Below, piece after piece: positions 17,174-25,824 of a DNA stretch of 49,086 nt. The notes beneath the pieces are model-generated. The model had not been told where the DNA came from and ran no database searches. It saw only the letters and a list, made by a program, of their open reading frames with translations. Within the stretch, counting starts at the first letter, position 1, and the number at the start of each line of letters is the position of its first letter. The translations under genes were made by a program, and so were the position numbers. The stretch comes from Ligilactobacillus saerimneri DSM 16049 (GTDB lineage Bacteria; Bacillota; Bacilli; Lactobacillales; Lactobacillaceae): NCBI RefSeq assembly GCF_000423265.1, contig NZ_AUHQ01000014.1, positions 1 through 49,086 on the forward strand, given 5' to 3'.

Positions 17174-17608
17174 CTACTTCCTTTCTGAATCTGTTGTTTG
17201 CTTGCGTGCTTTAAAGGCACGATAAACTTTAAAAGCTTTACGTCCAGTATTGTACGCCAACGACATCTTGGTCGTCTTTTGAACGGAATCTTTGAGATGC
17301 CCAGCTAGATCTTGCCCCGCAGTGTTAAGGTCTGAAACGCTCTTGGCCAAATCAGCGGCAGCGTCAAATACTGGGTCAATCTTGGCTGACTTCTGGTTGA
17401 TGTCAGCCATTAACGTATTAGTCTTTTGTACCAAATCTTCTACTTCGTGGGCGATCCCATCAGCATCATCGGTAAGCGTCTTAATACTTTTATTCATTTC
17501 ATTAATCGTCTGCGTTAGTTTACTCAAAGAAACACAGATGAAAACAACTAAAAGTAAAAAAGCAAAAGCTGCGATCAGCCCGGCAAGTTGACCAAAAGTT
17601 AAGTTCAT
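17174..17608 (-). CDS. DUF948 domain-containing protein
   Basis: About 144 residues. An N-terminal helix (LAGLIAAFAFLLLVVFICVSL) anchors a long coiled-coil-like region with regular hydrophobic spacing (residues about 30-110), typical of DUF948. The role is unknown, but pairing with YtxH is a recurrent Gram-positive arrangement linked to general stress. ATG 17608 follows AGGAGGGTCTC. An upstream open stretch to 17716 lacks a ribosome site near its start. It diverges from the MscS gene. Confidence 0.85.
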   Translation of the reverse strand: MNLTFGQLAGLIAAFAFLLLVVFICVSLSKLTQTINEMNKSIKTLTDDADGIAHEVEDLVQKTNTLMADINQKSAKIDPVFDAAADLAKSVSDLNTAGQDLAGHLKDSVQKTTKMSLAYNTGRKAFKVYRAFKARKQTTDSERK

Positions 17609-17740
17609 CCTAGAGACCCTCCTTGTTAATCTAAGAATATCATCAATATTTATAAACTTCAAATGTAAATGGAAACTGTTCCAAGCCTGATTGTTTGGTA
17701 TCATTGAGATAGTCAATCACTATGTAACGAGGAGTCAATT

Positions 17741-18622
17741 ATGCTTTTAAGTCCAATCATTAACCACCAACTCAATAAAGATTCACACTTTATTACCAAG
17801 TACATCACTAATCTCAACTGGGATGAAATCTTTGCTAAGATTGTTAACACGATTATCATTATTCTTGCTTTAAGCTTACTCTTTTTCATCATCAATTCGG
17901 TCGGCAAAAAACTGATTAAAAATGCTTTTCATCGGGCTCGCAAGGGCAATGACTACACCAAAGGGCGAGCTGGTTCAATCTACACCTTGAGCTTAAATAT
18001 CTTTCACTATACCGTCTTGTTCTTTTACTTCTATGCCGTCCTCTCGGTGATGGGAATCCCCGTTGGCACCCTGATCGCTGGGGCGGGGATCGTCAGTGTT
18101 GCGATCGGCTTGGGGGCCCAAGGTTTTGTTACCGACGTTGTCACTGGCCTTTTCATCCTAATGGAACAACAATTCGCTGTCGGTGATGCAGTCAAAATTG
18201 GTACTATCACCGGGACAATCCATGCTGTTGGTCTTCGAACTACCCAGGTCAAAGGTTATGATGGAACACTGACCTATATCCCTAACCGTAGTATTACTAT
18301 TGTCAGCAACATGTCCCGCAATGATATGCAAGCACTAATCAATATTCCCATCACGCCCAATATGGACATTGAAAAAATGGAAGAGATCATCATGCGGGTT
18401 AATAAAGATCTGACGCCGCAGCTTGATGCAGTGACCCAAGCTCCGGCCTTGATCGGGGTTGTTGAACTCCCCAGTGGCCAGTTAGTCCTCCAAACATCGG
18501 TCTTTGCCCAAAATGGCCATCAAGCTAAGGTTAAACAACAGTTTTTAGCAGCCTACTTGGCAGCTTTACAGCAAGCAGGAATCGAATTGCCGGTAACTAC
18601 CCAGCAAAAATTAAATAGTTAG
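17741..18622 (+). CDS. MscS family small-conductance mechanosensitive channel
   Basis: A 293-residue membrane protein. Membrane helices lie near 35-55, 85-105 and 108-140. The third, pore-lining one contains the Gly/Ala-rich stretch GAGIVSVAIGLGAQGFVTDVVTG typical of MscS. Behind it are the beta domain (GDAVKIGTITGTIHAVGLRTTQV) and the cytoplasmic vestibule. It acts as an emergency valve under osmotic downshock. GAGGAG precedes ATG 17741. It is a single-gene unit. Confidence 0.93.
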   Translation: MLLSPIINHQLNKDSHFITKYITNLNWDEIFAKIVNTIIIILALSLLFFIINSVGKKLIKNAFHRARKGNDYTKGRAGSIYTLSLNIFHYTVLFFYFYAVLSVMGIPVGTLIAGAGIVSVAIGLGAQGFVTDVVTGLFILMEQQFAVGDAVKIGTITGTIHAVGLRTTQVKGYDGTLTYIPNRSITIVSNMSRNDMQALINIPITPNMDIEKMEEIIMRVNKDLTPQLDAVTQAPALIGVVELPSGQLVLQTSVFAQNGHQAKVKQQFLAAYLAALQQAGIELPVTTQQKLNS

Positions 18623-18649
18623 CAAATGAAGAGAAAAGAACTCTTGTGT

Positions 18650-18737
18650 CAAGCCGTTCATCTCAAATCAAAGGATGGTTGGCGCAAAGTGCAGCCGTCA
18701 TCGTTCGCACTTAGATACTAGACTGACTGTTTTTTCC
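18650..18737 (+). repeat. Dispersed intergenic element, copy 1
   Basis: This 88-nt stretch after the MscS gene resembles the minus strand of 35455-35365 over its length. It is strongest over TCGTTC...TTAGATA.TAGACT (about 22 of 27 bases), and both copies end near a run of six T. Copy 1 contains AAGTGC (18687-18692) pairing with GCACTT (18707-18712). No coding content is seen. Confidence 0.55.
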
Positions 18738-18746
18738 ACAATGCAT

Positions 18747-18791
18747 AAAAAATAGGGGCTAAGAGAAAACAAAATTTTCTCCTAGCCCCTA
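18747..18791 (-). terminator. Rho-independent terminator of the M20 deacetylase
   Basis: On the minus strand TAGGGGCTAGGAGAAAA pairs with TTTTCTCTTAGCCCCTA around a 5-nt loop, with G-T pairs in the middle, followed by TTTTTTAT. Confidence 0.93.
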
Positions 18792-18809
18792 GTCATATTA
18801 ATCGTTCAA

Positions 18810-19967
18810 CTATTCATACTGGGCTGTAAAAACTGCGTGTTGTCGGTGTTCCAAGAATCCCACCATTGCAGTAACTCCCTTCATGATAGCTTCTTCCTTA
18901 GGTGCTAAGTGTTCAGAATGAAGGGAATATGGACTCTCCACCCCCAACCAGAACATTGTCCCGGGGATCTTGGAGATCAAAAAGCCAAAGTCCTCCCCTG
19001 TCATGGCCGGAGCCGTCTCAATAAATTCGACTTCCGGCTTTTGTTGCATATAGGCGATAAAATCTGCCGTGGTTTGGGGATTATTTTCCACCGGCAAGTA
19101 GCCTCCCTGATGCAAATCTAAGTCCAATTTGCAAGCAAAGCTCTGGGCAACTCCTTCCGCAATCGCCCGCACCCGCTTTTGAATCAGCTGGTTATTAACC
19201 TGGGTCAAAGCCCGAATTGTCCCGTCAATTTGGCATTCCCCGGCGATAACATTCCCTGTCGTTCCGGCACTAAAATGCCCTAGGGTCACTACCCCTGACT
19301 GAATCGGATCAACGTTGCGGCTGACAATGGTCTGAATCTGGTTGACAAACTGTGCACCCGCTACCACCATATCATTGGCCTGGTGAGGATAAGCAGCATG
19401 CCCACTCTTGCCCGTAAAATGAGCGTGAATCTCACAGGTTCCGGCAAACAGCGTCCCCTGCCGACAGCCAATTGCTCCCGCTGGTAGTTGGGGATTGTCA
19501 TGGAAGGCATAGATTTCATCAGGCATCCAAGCATCCAGTGCCCCACTTTCATAGAGTTGCTTGCCCCCACTAGCGTTTTCTTCGGCAGGTTGGAAGATGA
19601 AAATCAAATTGCAAGCCGGCTTAACTTCTGCAAAGTGACTCAAAATCCCCAAAGCTACTGTCATATGAATGTCATGCCCACACGCATGCATCCGCCCTGG
19701 GTGCTGGGAAGCATACGGCAGGCCCGTGGCTTCCGTTACTGGCAAACCGTCAATGTCAGTCCGATAACCAATCGTCTTGCTTCCATCTGTCCCTAAAACA
19801 TGGACCATGATTGCTGTTTTCCAGGTTTTGACCTCGAGGTGGTCCTGAGGCATGGCCTGGATGATCTTTAATAATTCCTTTTGCGTTTCAAATTCTTCCA
19901 TCCCGATTTCTGGGATCTGGTGTAATTTACGTCTAATCTGAATCAGTTCTGGCTCGCTTAATGCCAT
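18810..19967 (-). CDS. dapL: M20 amidohydrolase, probable N-acetyldiaminopimelate deacetylase
   Basis: A 385-residue M20D peptidase-family amidohydrolase. Motifs in order: RRKLHQIPEIGMEE at the N-terminus, YRTDIDGLPVTE, RMHACGHDIHMT (metal-binding Cys and His), FQPAEENASGG (catalytic Glu pair) and the C-terminal LHSEHLAP. Close relatives remove acetyl from N-acetyl-LL-diaminopimelate in the acetylase branch of lysine/DAP synthesis. The gene for the matching acetyltransferase (dapH) lies at 22872, which supports this over a general aminoacylase. It diverges from the T-box transporter operon. Confidence 0.82.
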   Translation of the reverse strand: MALSEPELIQIRRKLHQIPEIGMEEFETQKELLKIIQAMPQDHLEVKTWKTAIMVHVLGTDGSKTIGYRTDIDGLPVTEATGLPYASQHPGRMHACGHDIHMTVALGILSHFAEVKPACNLIFIFQPAEENASGGKQLYESGALDAWMPDEIYAFHDNPQLPAGAIGCRQGTLFAGTCEIHAHFTGKSGHAAYPHQANDMVVAGAQFVNQIQTIVSRNVDPIQSGVVTLGHFSAGTTGNVIAGECQIDGTIRALTQVNNQLIQKRVRAIAEGVAQSFACKLDLDLHQGGYLPVENNPQTTADFIAYMQQKPEVEFIETAPAMTGEDFGFLISKIPGTMFWLGVESPYSLHSEHLAPKEEAIMKGVTAMVGFLEHRQHAVFTAQYE

Positions 19968-20071
19968 TTTATCCCGCTCCTCATCTCAATTTTAATCTCC
20001 CCCTTATGATACTCTAGTCACGATAGTTTGGGTACCCGGGGAAATTTTTCTGCAATGATAATGAAAATTCC

Positions 20072-20100
20072 TTGACATGGTCTTATGGTAATGATAAATT
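20072..20100 (+). promoter_or_regulatory. Promoter of the T-box transporter operon
   Basis: A consensus TTGACA (20072-20077), a 17-nt spacer and TAAATT (20095-20100, four of six) precede the T-box leader. The start is expected near 20107. Confidence 0.7.
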
Positions 20101-20106
20101 CTAAAC

Positions 20107-20380
20107 TACATTAAAAACGAATTAAAGACAACGACCAGAAGATTAGGTTAGGTAGTTTGGGCAGAGATTTCTCGGCTGGTGGAAAGAGAAAGCAAACTTC
20201 CTAGCTGAACCACATCTGCCAGTTGCCCCGTTGAACCCTTAATAGTAGGCGGGGCCGGGTCTGCCCGTTAGCAGGAGAGTTTTTAACTCGCTGAGGTTAA
20301 CTTTGTGAGAAGTTAACATATCTGAGGTGGGACCGCGTTATCAACGCCCTCTGAGCATAGTGCTCGGAGGGCTTTTTGTT
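20107..20380 (+). promoter_or_regulatory. T-box riboswitch, histidine type (specifier CAC)
   Basis: The leader shows the T-box parts in order. Stem I is closed by GGCAGA (20160-20165) with TCTGCC (20215-20220), and its specifier loop reads GAAC then CAC (20211-20213), a His codon. Stem III is GTTAACTT/AAGTTAAC (20296-20317). The T-box motif GAGGTGGGACCGCG is at 20324-20337. The intrinsic terminator is GCCCTC...GAGGGC (20346-20372) with TTTTTG after it. The bulge reads TGGG, so its fourth base would pair with C73, the discriminator of bacterial tRNA-His. Uncharged tRNA-His is expected to turn on the downstream genes. Confidence 0.93.
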
Positions 20381-20403
20381 TTGGATCAAAAAGGAGGGAT
20401 TCC

Positions 20404-21051
20404 ATGACTTATATCTTAGAAATACTTCCGTCACTTTTGGCGGGGGTCAAATTAACTCTAGCTGTTTTTGCTTGGACTCTAGTGGGGGCTTTACCCCTCG
20501 GTTTACTCGTCGCTTTAGGCTTGCTTTCCCGCTGGCACCCCTTACGTGCTAGTTTGCATTGTTATGTCTGGCTGATGCGGGGGACCCCTCTTCTCTTACA
20601 ACTGATCTTTGTTTTTTATGGCCTCCCGATTCTAGCTAGCTGGCTGACCTTACCCCGCTACGAAGCGGCGCTAGTAGCATTTATTCTCAACTATACTGCT
20701 TATTTTGCTGAGATCTTCCGAGGTGGACTGCAGGCAATTGACCAGGGCCAATACGAAAGTGCCCGCGTTTTACGCCTTACTTACTGGCAAACAATTAGTC
20801 GGATCGTTGCACCTCAGGTCATTAAAATTGTCCTTCCCGCCGTGGGAAACGAAGTCATCAACCTCGTCAAAGATTCCAGCCTGGTCTACGTGATCGGGTT
20901 AGGTGACCTCCTGCGGGCAGGAAACATCGCAACAGCACGGGACGTGACGCTAGTTCCCTTGCTTTTAGTAGGGTTGATTTATCTGGTATTGACCGCCCTT
21001 TTAACTTTGATCTTGAACAAGGTTGAACAGCGGTTTAGCTACTGGCGTTAA
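20404..21051 (+). CDS. Amino acid ABC transporter permease (probable histidine importer)
   Basis: A 215-residue HisM/GlnP-type permease with five membrane helices and the MetI-like signature MRGTPLLLQLIFVFYG near residues 58-73. The EAA loop around YESARVLRLTYWQTISRIVAPQ contacts the ATPase. It forms the membrane channel of a polar amino acid importer. AAGGAGGGATTCC precedes the ATG. It is the first of three co-directional genes with 12-nt gaps, all behind the T-box. A single permease gene implies a homodimer. Histidine as substrate is inferred from the riboswitch only. Confidence 0.88.
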   Translation: MTYILEILPSLLAGVKLTLAVFAWTLVGALPLGLLVALGLLSRWHPLRASLHCYVWLMRGTPLLLQLIFVFYGLPILASWLTLPRYEAALVAFILNYTAYFAEIFRGGLQAIDQGQYESARVLRLTYWQTISRIVAPQVIKIVLPAVGNEVINLVKDSSLVYVIGLGDLLRAGNIATARDVTLVPLLLVGLIYLVLTALLTLILNKVEQRFSYWR

Positions 21052-21063
21052 GGAGGGATTACC

Positions 21064-21699
21064 ATGTTAGAATTACGCAATATCAACAAGAGCTTTGGCA
21101 GTCGCCAAATCATCACCGACCTCAACCTTCAGGTGGAAGATGGCAGTATCCTATGTATTGTCGGTGAATCTGGGGGTGGGAAAACCACCCTTCTCCGCTG
21201 TATCAGTGGTCTGGAAACCATTGATAGTGGTCAACTTTTGGTTGATGGCCGCCCCTTTGATCCCCAAGCAACGACTAGTGAAGCCGTCATCGGGGTCGTC
21301 TTTCAAGACTACAATTTGTTTCCTCACCTAACAGTTTTAGAAAATATTACCTTAGCCCCACACTTGGTACTCAAGCAGGATATGCCGACTGCCCAAAAAG
21401 CAGCCCGAACTCTCTTAACTCAGCTTTCCCTAGCAGATAAGGCTGACCTTTACCCTTACCAGCTATCCGGGGGACAAAAGCAACGCGTCGCTATCGCTCG
21501 GGCTTTGGCGATGAAACCACAATTTTTGTGCTACGACGAACCAACCTCAGCCCTTGATCCCACCCTATCCCAGGCAGTTAAAGAGATCATTCTGTCCTTA
21601 AAAGCTCAGGGAATGACTCAAATTGTTGTCACCCACGATTGGGACTTTGCAGCTGCAATTGCTGATCAGACTCTGACTGTTACTCCGGTCCAAGCGTAA
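21064..21699 (+). CDS. Amino acid ABC transporter ATP-binding protein
   Basis: A 211-residue ABC ATPase, slightly short for the polar amino acid class (about 240). Walker A is GESGGGKTT near 34-42, the Q-loop is in VFQDYNLFPH, the signature is LSGGQKQRVAIARAL near 135, Walker B is FLCYDEPTSALDP and the switch His is in VVTHDWDFA. It energises the permease on the cytoplasmic side. GGAGGG lies before ATG 21064. Confidence 0.93.
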   Translation: MLELRNINKSFGSRQIITDLNLQVEDGSILCIVGESGGGKTTLLRCISGLETIDSGQLLVDGRPFDPQATTSEAVIGVVFQDYNLFPHLTVLENITLAPHLVLKQDMPTAQKAARTLLTQLSLADKADLYPYQLSGGQKQRVAIARALAMKPQFLCYDEPTSALDPTLSQAVKEIILSLKAQGMTQIVVTHDWDFAAAIADQTLTVTPVQA

Positions 21700-21711
21700 G
21701 GGGGTCTGGTT

Positions 21712-22560
21712 ATGAAAAAGATCAAACTATGGGCTTGGGGCATGGTACTCATTGGGCTGTTGGTAGCGCCACTAGCTGGCTGCCAGCACCAAAGTGTAAC
21801 TAGTCGGGCCAACCAAACCGATACTTGGAACAAAATTAGCCAACGAAAGACACTCGTCGTTGGTCTAGATGATAGCTTCGTCCCGATGGGCTTCCGCCAA
21901 AAAGACGGAACACTTGCTGGGTATGACATCGACTTAGCAAGAGCGGTGGGAAAACGCCTCGGTTTGCGGATTAGTTTCCAAACAATCGACTGGTCTATGA
22001 AAGAAACCGAACTGCGTAACGGGACAATCGACCTTATTTGGAATGGTTATACCAAGACCCCAGCTCGGGCTAAGACCGTCGCTTTCAGCCATACCTATCT
22101 CAAAAACAAGCAGATCCTCGTTAGCAAAAAAGCTACTAACATTACCAGCCCCGCCCAAATGCAAGGTAAAGTCGTTGGCTTGCAAAGCGGCTCATCTGGC
22201 TATACGGCCTACAACGACTACCCGCAGTATTTAAAGCGTTATCCCCGGCAAGCCATTCAGTATGACACCTTTACCAACGCTTTTTTGGATTTGAACGCTA
22301 ACCGAATCCAGGGAATGGTAATTGATAGTGTTTATGCTAATTATTATATTGCTCACCAAAAAGATCCCCAAAGTTACCGCACTTTAACAGTTGGCTTTCC
22401 CAGTGAGGACTTTGCCGTTGGTATGCGCAAGGGGGACCGAACCTTACGGCGTAAAATCAATCAAGTGTTCACTCAGATGGCCCACGACGGAAGTCTAGAC
22501 CGGATCAATCAAAAATGGTTTGGTAAACCAAACCAAATTTCCTTTGCGGCTAAAAAATAG
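21712..22560 (+). CDS. Amino acid ABC transporter substrate-binding lipoprotein
   Basis: A 282-residue type II periplasmic-binding protein with a lipoprotein signal peptide: a charged start, a hydrophobic core and the lipobox LAGC with Cys near residue 25. The mature part has the SBP_bac_3 features: LVVGLDDSFVPMGFR, GYDIDLARAVGKRLG, a lobe-crossing segment and VGLQSGSSGYTAY. Aspartate in the DIDLA motif and Arg in the TPARA segment match the amino acid clamp of this family. It would capture histidine, judging by the T-box, at the outer face of the membrane. Confidence 0.92.
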   Translation: MKKIKLWAWGMVLIGLLVAPLAGCQHQSVTSRANQTDTWNKISQRKTLVVGLDDSFVPMGFRQKDGTLAGYDIDLARAVGKRLGLRISFQTIDWSMKETELRNGTIDLIWNGYTKTPARAKTVAFSHTYLKNKQILVSKKATNITSPAQMQGKVVGLQSGSSGYTAYNDYPQYLKRYPRQAIQYDTFTNAFLDLNANRIQGMVIDSVYANYYIAHQKDPQSYRTLTVGFPSEDFAVGMRKGDRTLRRKINQVFTQMAHDGSLDRINQKWFGKPNQISFAAKK

Positions 22561-22657
22561 GGAGGCAACTTATTTGGTCGTTAAGCCAAGAAATTTTTTA
22601 GGCTGCTGGTGTCTTTATTAATTACACCCGACCTATAAAAGAATATGTGCAGCATTG

Positions 22658-22682
22658 AAACCGCGTGACCACGCGGTTTTTT
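22658..22682 (+). terminator. Rho-independent terminator of the T-box operon
   Basis: AAACCGCG (22658-22665) pairs with CGCGGTTT (22672-22679) around a 6-nt loop, with a further run of T to 22682. Confidence 0.9.
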
Positions 22683-22804
22683 CTAATGTAAGCAGCGCAT
22701 ATTGTTCAATATGTCCTGTATCAGTTGTTCCAGGTGTGTTTTCTTGTCACCTAGCGTTTAAAATAAGCTATTCTTTCGTTTTAAAATGAACTTAAACAAA
22801 TGAT

Positions 22805-22842
22805 TAAAAAGACTGCAAACTAAAAATCTAGTTTGCAGTCTT
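22805..22842 (-). terminator. Rho-independent terminator of dapH
   Basis: A perfect 14-bp stem (AAGACTGCAAACTA and its complement, 22809-22822 and 22829-22842) with a 6-nt loop is followed on the minus strand by TTTTTAAT. Confidence 0.93.
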
Positions 22843-22871
22843 GCTGTACTTAAATAATTATTTGCTTGTTG

Positions 22872-23585
22872 TTAGTCGTTATTGACGTTCCGCAAGTCTT
22901 CGACAATTTCCTTCTTGCCATCAGCTACTTGGGCCACGTCCTTGATCTTCTTGGCCGGCATCCCAACTACTACCGTATATGGGGCAACATCCTTGGTTAC
23001 CACGGCACCAGCACCAACAATCGCACCTTTACCAACGCGAACACCCTCTAAGACAACGGCATTAGCGCCAATGATAACATCATCTTCGATCACAACTGGA
23101 GTTGCAGAAGGTGGTTCTACCACTCCGGCTAAGACTGAACCAGCCCCGATGTGGCAGTTCTTACCCACGATCGCACGGCCCCCAAGTACGGCCCCCATGT
23201 CGATCATTGTCTTGTCACCAATTTCAGCTCCGATATTGATCACAGCACCCATCATGATTACAGCATTATCCCCAATTTCAACTTGATCACGGATAATAGC
23301 ACCTGGTTCGATCCGGGCGTTGAACTTCTTTTTGTCAACCATTGGCACACCAGTGTTGCGACCATCATTTTCAACGTGGTAGCCAGTCACATGCGCATCA
23401 GCCAAGACTGGTTCCACGTCTTTCCAATCACCAAATAATACTCCAAACTTATCGTTGATATATGCATCAACTGTGGCTGGAATCTCTAATCCAGCCAGGT
23501 CCCCTTTAACGTGAACCTTAACTGGGGTTTTCCCCTTTGACTCAGCAATTGTTCTGATAATATCGTTTGCATCTAATTTAGCCAT
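22872..23585 (-). CDS. dapH: Tetrahydrodipicolinate N-acetyltransferase
   Basis: A 237-residue left-handed beta-helix acyltransferase. The N-terminal domain (about 1-85) is followed by hexapeptide repeats from residue 90 to 205 (for example [40 protein letters not shown]). It transfers acetyl from acetyl-CoA to tetrahydrodipicolinate, the first committed step of the acetylase branch to meso-DAP and lysine. Length and motifs fit the DapH group (YkuQ) rather than the succinylase DapD. ATG 23585 follows AGGAGG. It sits 13 nt after the CBS protein gene. Confidence 0.93.
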   Translation of the reverse strand: MAKLDANDIIRTIAESKGKTPVKVHVKGDLAGLEIPATVDAYINDKFGVLFGDWKDVEPVLADAHVTGYHVENDGRNTGVPMVDKKKFNARIEPGAIIRDQVEIGDNAVIMMGAVINIGAEIGDKTMIDMGAVLGGRAIVGKNCHIGAGSVLAGVVEPPSATPVVIEDDVIIGANAVVLEGVRVGKGAIVGAGAVVTKDVAPYTVVVGMPAKKIKDVAQVADGKKEIVEDLRNVNND

Positions 23586-23598
23586 TTAATATGACCTC

Positions 23599-24087
23599 CT
23601 ATTTTTTATCATCTTGTTGTGCAGGGAGTGGCGTTACCATATACTGGCGCTCGAGATCATGCGCAATGTAGTTAACACATTTCATCACTTCCCGTCGCGT
23701 CACAATCCCCGTGAAGGTTTGGTGCTGGTCAACTACCACCAAAAATGGTTGGTCAACCAACAAGTGCAGGATCTTCTCCATATCGTATGGGAGGGTAATC
23801 GTTGGTACATCCGTTTCCATGACGTCTTTGACCACCATACTTCCCAAATGACCTGGGTCAATCCCGTTCAATCCCATCATCTTGTCCGTAATCATCGCCA
23901 ATGATATTAGTCCTTTGAAGCGCTGCTCATTGTCCAAAACTGGGATCTTCGCATAGCGAACCTTGGTGAGCACCATAAAGGCATGGTCGAGATGATTATC
24001 TTCTTGCACATTAGCAACAATCGAAGCTGGAATCAAGAAGTGTGCTTGTCTTTCTTCCAACATAGCTGCCACTGCTTTTGCTAGCAT
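23599..24087 (-). CDS. CBS domain protein, DarB/CbpB-like (probable c-di-AMP sensor)
   Basis: A 162-residue protein made of two CBS motifs: about 15-75 (FLIPASIVANVQEDNHLDHAFMVLTKVRYAKIPVLD) and 85-145 (VKDVMETDVPTI...FTGIVTRREVMK). Order and wording follow B. subtilis DarB (YkuL) and Listeria CbpB, which bind c-di-AMP and, when free of it, stimulate the (p)ppGpp synthetase Rel. Binding here is inferred from similarity recalled, not tested. It lies directly before dapH. In B. subtilis ykuL and ykuQ (dapH) are also close neighbours, which supports the identity. Confidence 0.8.
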   Translation of the reverse strand: MLAKAVAAMLEERQAHFLIPASIVANVQEDNHLDHAFMVLTKVRYAKIPVLDNEQRFKGLISLAMITDKMMGLNGIDPGHLGSMVVKDVMETDVPTITLPYDMEKILHLLVDQPFLVVVDQHQTFTGIVTRREVMKCVNYIAHDLERQYMVTPLPAQQDDKK

Positions 24088-24159
24088 TATTAGTCCCCCT
24101 CTAGTTCACTACTTCTATTTTAGGGTATTTATATAGAAATGCCAATACTTCCCCCAAAG

Positions 24160-24203
24160 CAAAAATAACGGACCAAACCACCCTGGTGGTCCGATCCGTT
24201 ATT
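24160..24203 (-). terminator. Rho-independent terminator of pgi
   Basis: AATAACGGA (24164-24172) pairs with TCCGTTATT (24195-24203), with GGACCACC/GGTGGTTTGG continuing the stem inside. The minus strand then reads a short T run. Confidence 0.88.
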
Positions 24204-24213
24204 GGTACTATGC

Positions 24214-25566
24214 TTATTTGTTCAAGCGTTCGTTTAATTCCTTAGTTAATTCTTCAAAACCAGGCCGACCCAAGAGGGCAAACATATTCTTCTTGTATGC
24301 TTCTACCCCTGGTTGGTTGAATGGATTGATCCCGTTCAGGTAACCGGAGATTGCCACAGCAATTTCGAAGAAGTAAATTGTGTAGCCTAATGTGTAAGCT
24401 GTTTGGTCAGGAATGTTCACAATCATGTTTGGTACATTACCATCTGTGTGGGCCAAAACAACCCCTTGGAAGGCTTTAGTATTTACGAAGTCCATTTCCT
24501 TGTTGCCAACGTAGTTAAAGCCATCCAAGTTCTTTTCGTCCATTGGGATCACTACATCGTTAGTTGGCTTGCCAACCTTGATAACAGTTTCCATCAAGTT
24601 CCGGCGCCCTTCTTGGATGTATTGCCCTAATGAGTGCAAATCAGTAGAGAAGTTAGCAGATGAAGGATAAATTCCCTTTTGATCCTTACCTTCTGATTCA
24701 CCCATTAATTGCTTCCACCATTCAGAGAAGTAAGTCAATGTTGGTTCGTAGTTTTCTAAGATTTCAGTAGTGTAACCCTTGCGGTACAAGATGTTCCGCA
24801 AAGCAGCATATTGGTATGCTTCGTTGACCTTCAAGTCAGGGTTGGAGTATGCAGTCCGTGCATCTGCAGCCCCTTGCATCAGGTCATCGATATTTGCGCC
24901 AGAAACGGCGATTGGTAACAAACCAACTGGTGTTAAAACAGAGAAACGACCACCGACATCATCAGGAATAACAAATGTTTCATAACCTTCTGCATCTGCT
25001 TCTGTCTTGAGGGCACCACGTGCACGGTCAGTAGTAGCATAGATCCGTTCCTTAGCAGCTTCTTCACCATACTTCTTGATCAAGACTTCCTTTAATACCC
25101 GGAAGGCGATTGAAGGTTCAGTAGTTGTCCCTGACTTAGAAATCACGTTGATCGAGAAGTCCTTGTCCCCGATCAAGTCGATCAAGTCGTGGAGGTAGTT
25201 CCCAGAGATTGAGTTCCCCGCAAAGAAAATTTGTGGTGCGTTGCGCTTTTCAGCTGGTAAGTAATTGTAGAAAGTGTGGTTCAAAAAGTCGATTGCGGCC
25301 CGTGCTCCTAAATAAGAACCCCCGATCCCAATCACAACTAAGATGTCGGAATCAGATTGGATCTTTTTAGCAGCTGCTTTAATGCGGGCGAATTCTTCCT
25401 TATCATAATCAACTGGCAGGTTCAAAAAGCCCCGGAAATCGTTACCAGCACCAGTACCTTCGCGTAATTCGCTATCTACGGCGTTAACGAGTGCTTGCAT
25501 TTCGTTAAGTTCGTTATCGTTAACAAACTTAGTTAAGTTTGAGCTATCAAATGAAATATGAGCCAT
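24214..25566 (-). CDS. pgi: Glucose-6-phosphate isomerase
   Basis: A 450-residue phosphoglucose isomerase interconverting glucose-6-P and fructose-6-[15 protein letters not shown] near 75-88 and the SIS segment [16 protein letters not shown] near 140-155 bind the sugar phosphate. [14 protein letters not shown] (about 195-208) is PGI signature 1, and catalytic Glu and His residues follow. The C-terminal signature [18 protein letters not shown] is complete. ATG 25566 has AAAGGAG upstream. An open extension to 25620 is leader. It serves glycolysis or the pentose phosphate path and also gluconeogenesis together with Fbp. Confidence 0.96.
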   Translation of the reverse strand: MAHISFDSSNLTKFVNDNELNEMQALVNAVDSELREGTGAGNDFRGFLNLPVDYDKEEFARIKAAAKKIQSDSDILVVIGIGGSYLGARAAIDFLNHTFYNYLPAEKRNAPQIFFAGNSISGNYLHDLIDLIGDKDFSINVISKSGTTTEPSIAFRVLKEVLIKKYGEEAAKERIYATTDRARGALKTEADAEGYETFVIPDDVGGRFSVLTPVGLLPIAVSGANIDDLMQGAADARTAYSNPDLKVNEAYQYAALRNILYRKGYTTEILENYEPTLTYFSEWWKQLMGESEGKDQKGIYPSSANFSTDLHSLGQYIQEGRRNLMETVIKVGKPTNDVVIPMDEKNLDGFNYVGNKEMDFVNTKAFQGVVLAHTDGNVPNMIVNIPDQTAYTLGYTIYFFEIAVAISGYLNGINPFNQPGVEAYKKNMFALLGRPGFEELTKELNERLNK

Positions 25567-25618
25567 CGCTTGTATCTCTCCTTTAAAAACTTGAATTGTT
25601 ATTATTGTAATCCTCTTC

Positions 25619-25624
25619 ATTATA
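25619..25624 (-). promoter_or_regulatory. pgi promoter -10 box
   Basis: A perfect TATAAT on the minus strand, about 50 nt upstream of the pgi start codon. No convincing -35 is seen at 16-18 nt. Confidence 0.55.
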
Positions 25625-25824
25625 CAATATTCCAGCCTAAAATGGGAAAATTTAACGACAAATTATTATGTTTGCTGAAAAATACTTACAAAAGTTGATT
25701 GTCTCCCAATCTTTCCGATAAATTATTTCTAAGTCTTTCCTAAAATTATGATAATCACATAGCCTTTTACCGCCATTCGGTTTATCATAAATTAGATAAT
25801 TCATACTTGTACGAAAGGACGACT

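Noticed and set aside
22882-23286. A 134-codon open frame antisense to dapH
   Set aside because: Composition is low in complexity (runs of Thr, Pro, Ser, Ile), it has no ribosome site, and dapH is an unmistakable gene on the other strand.
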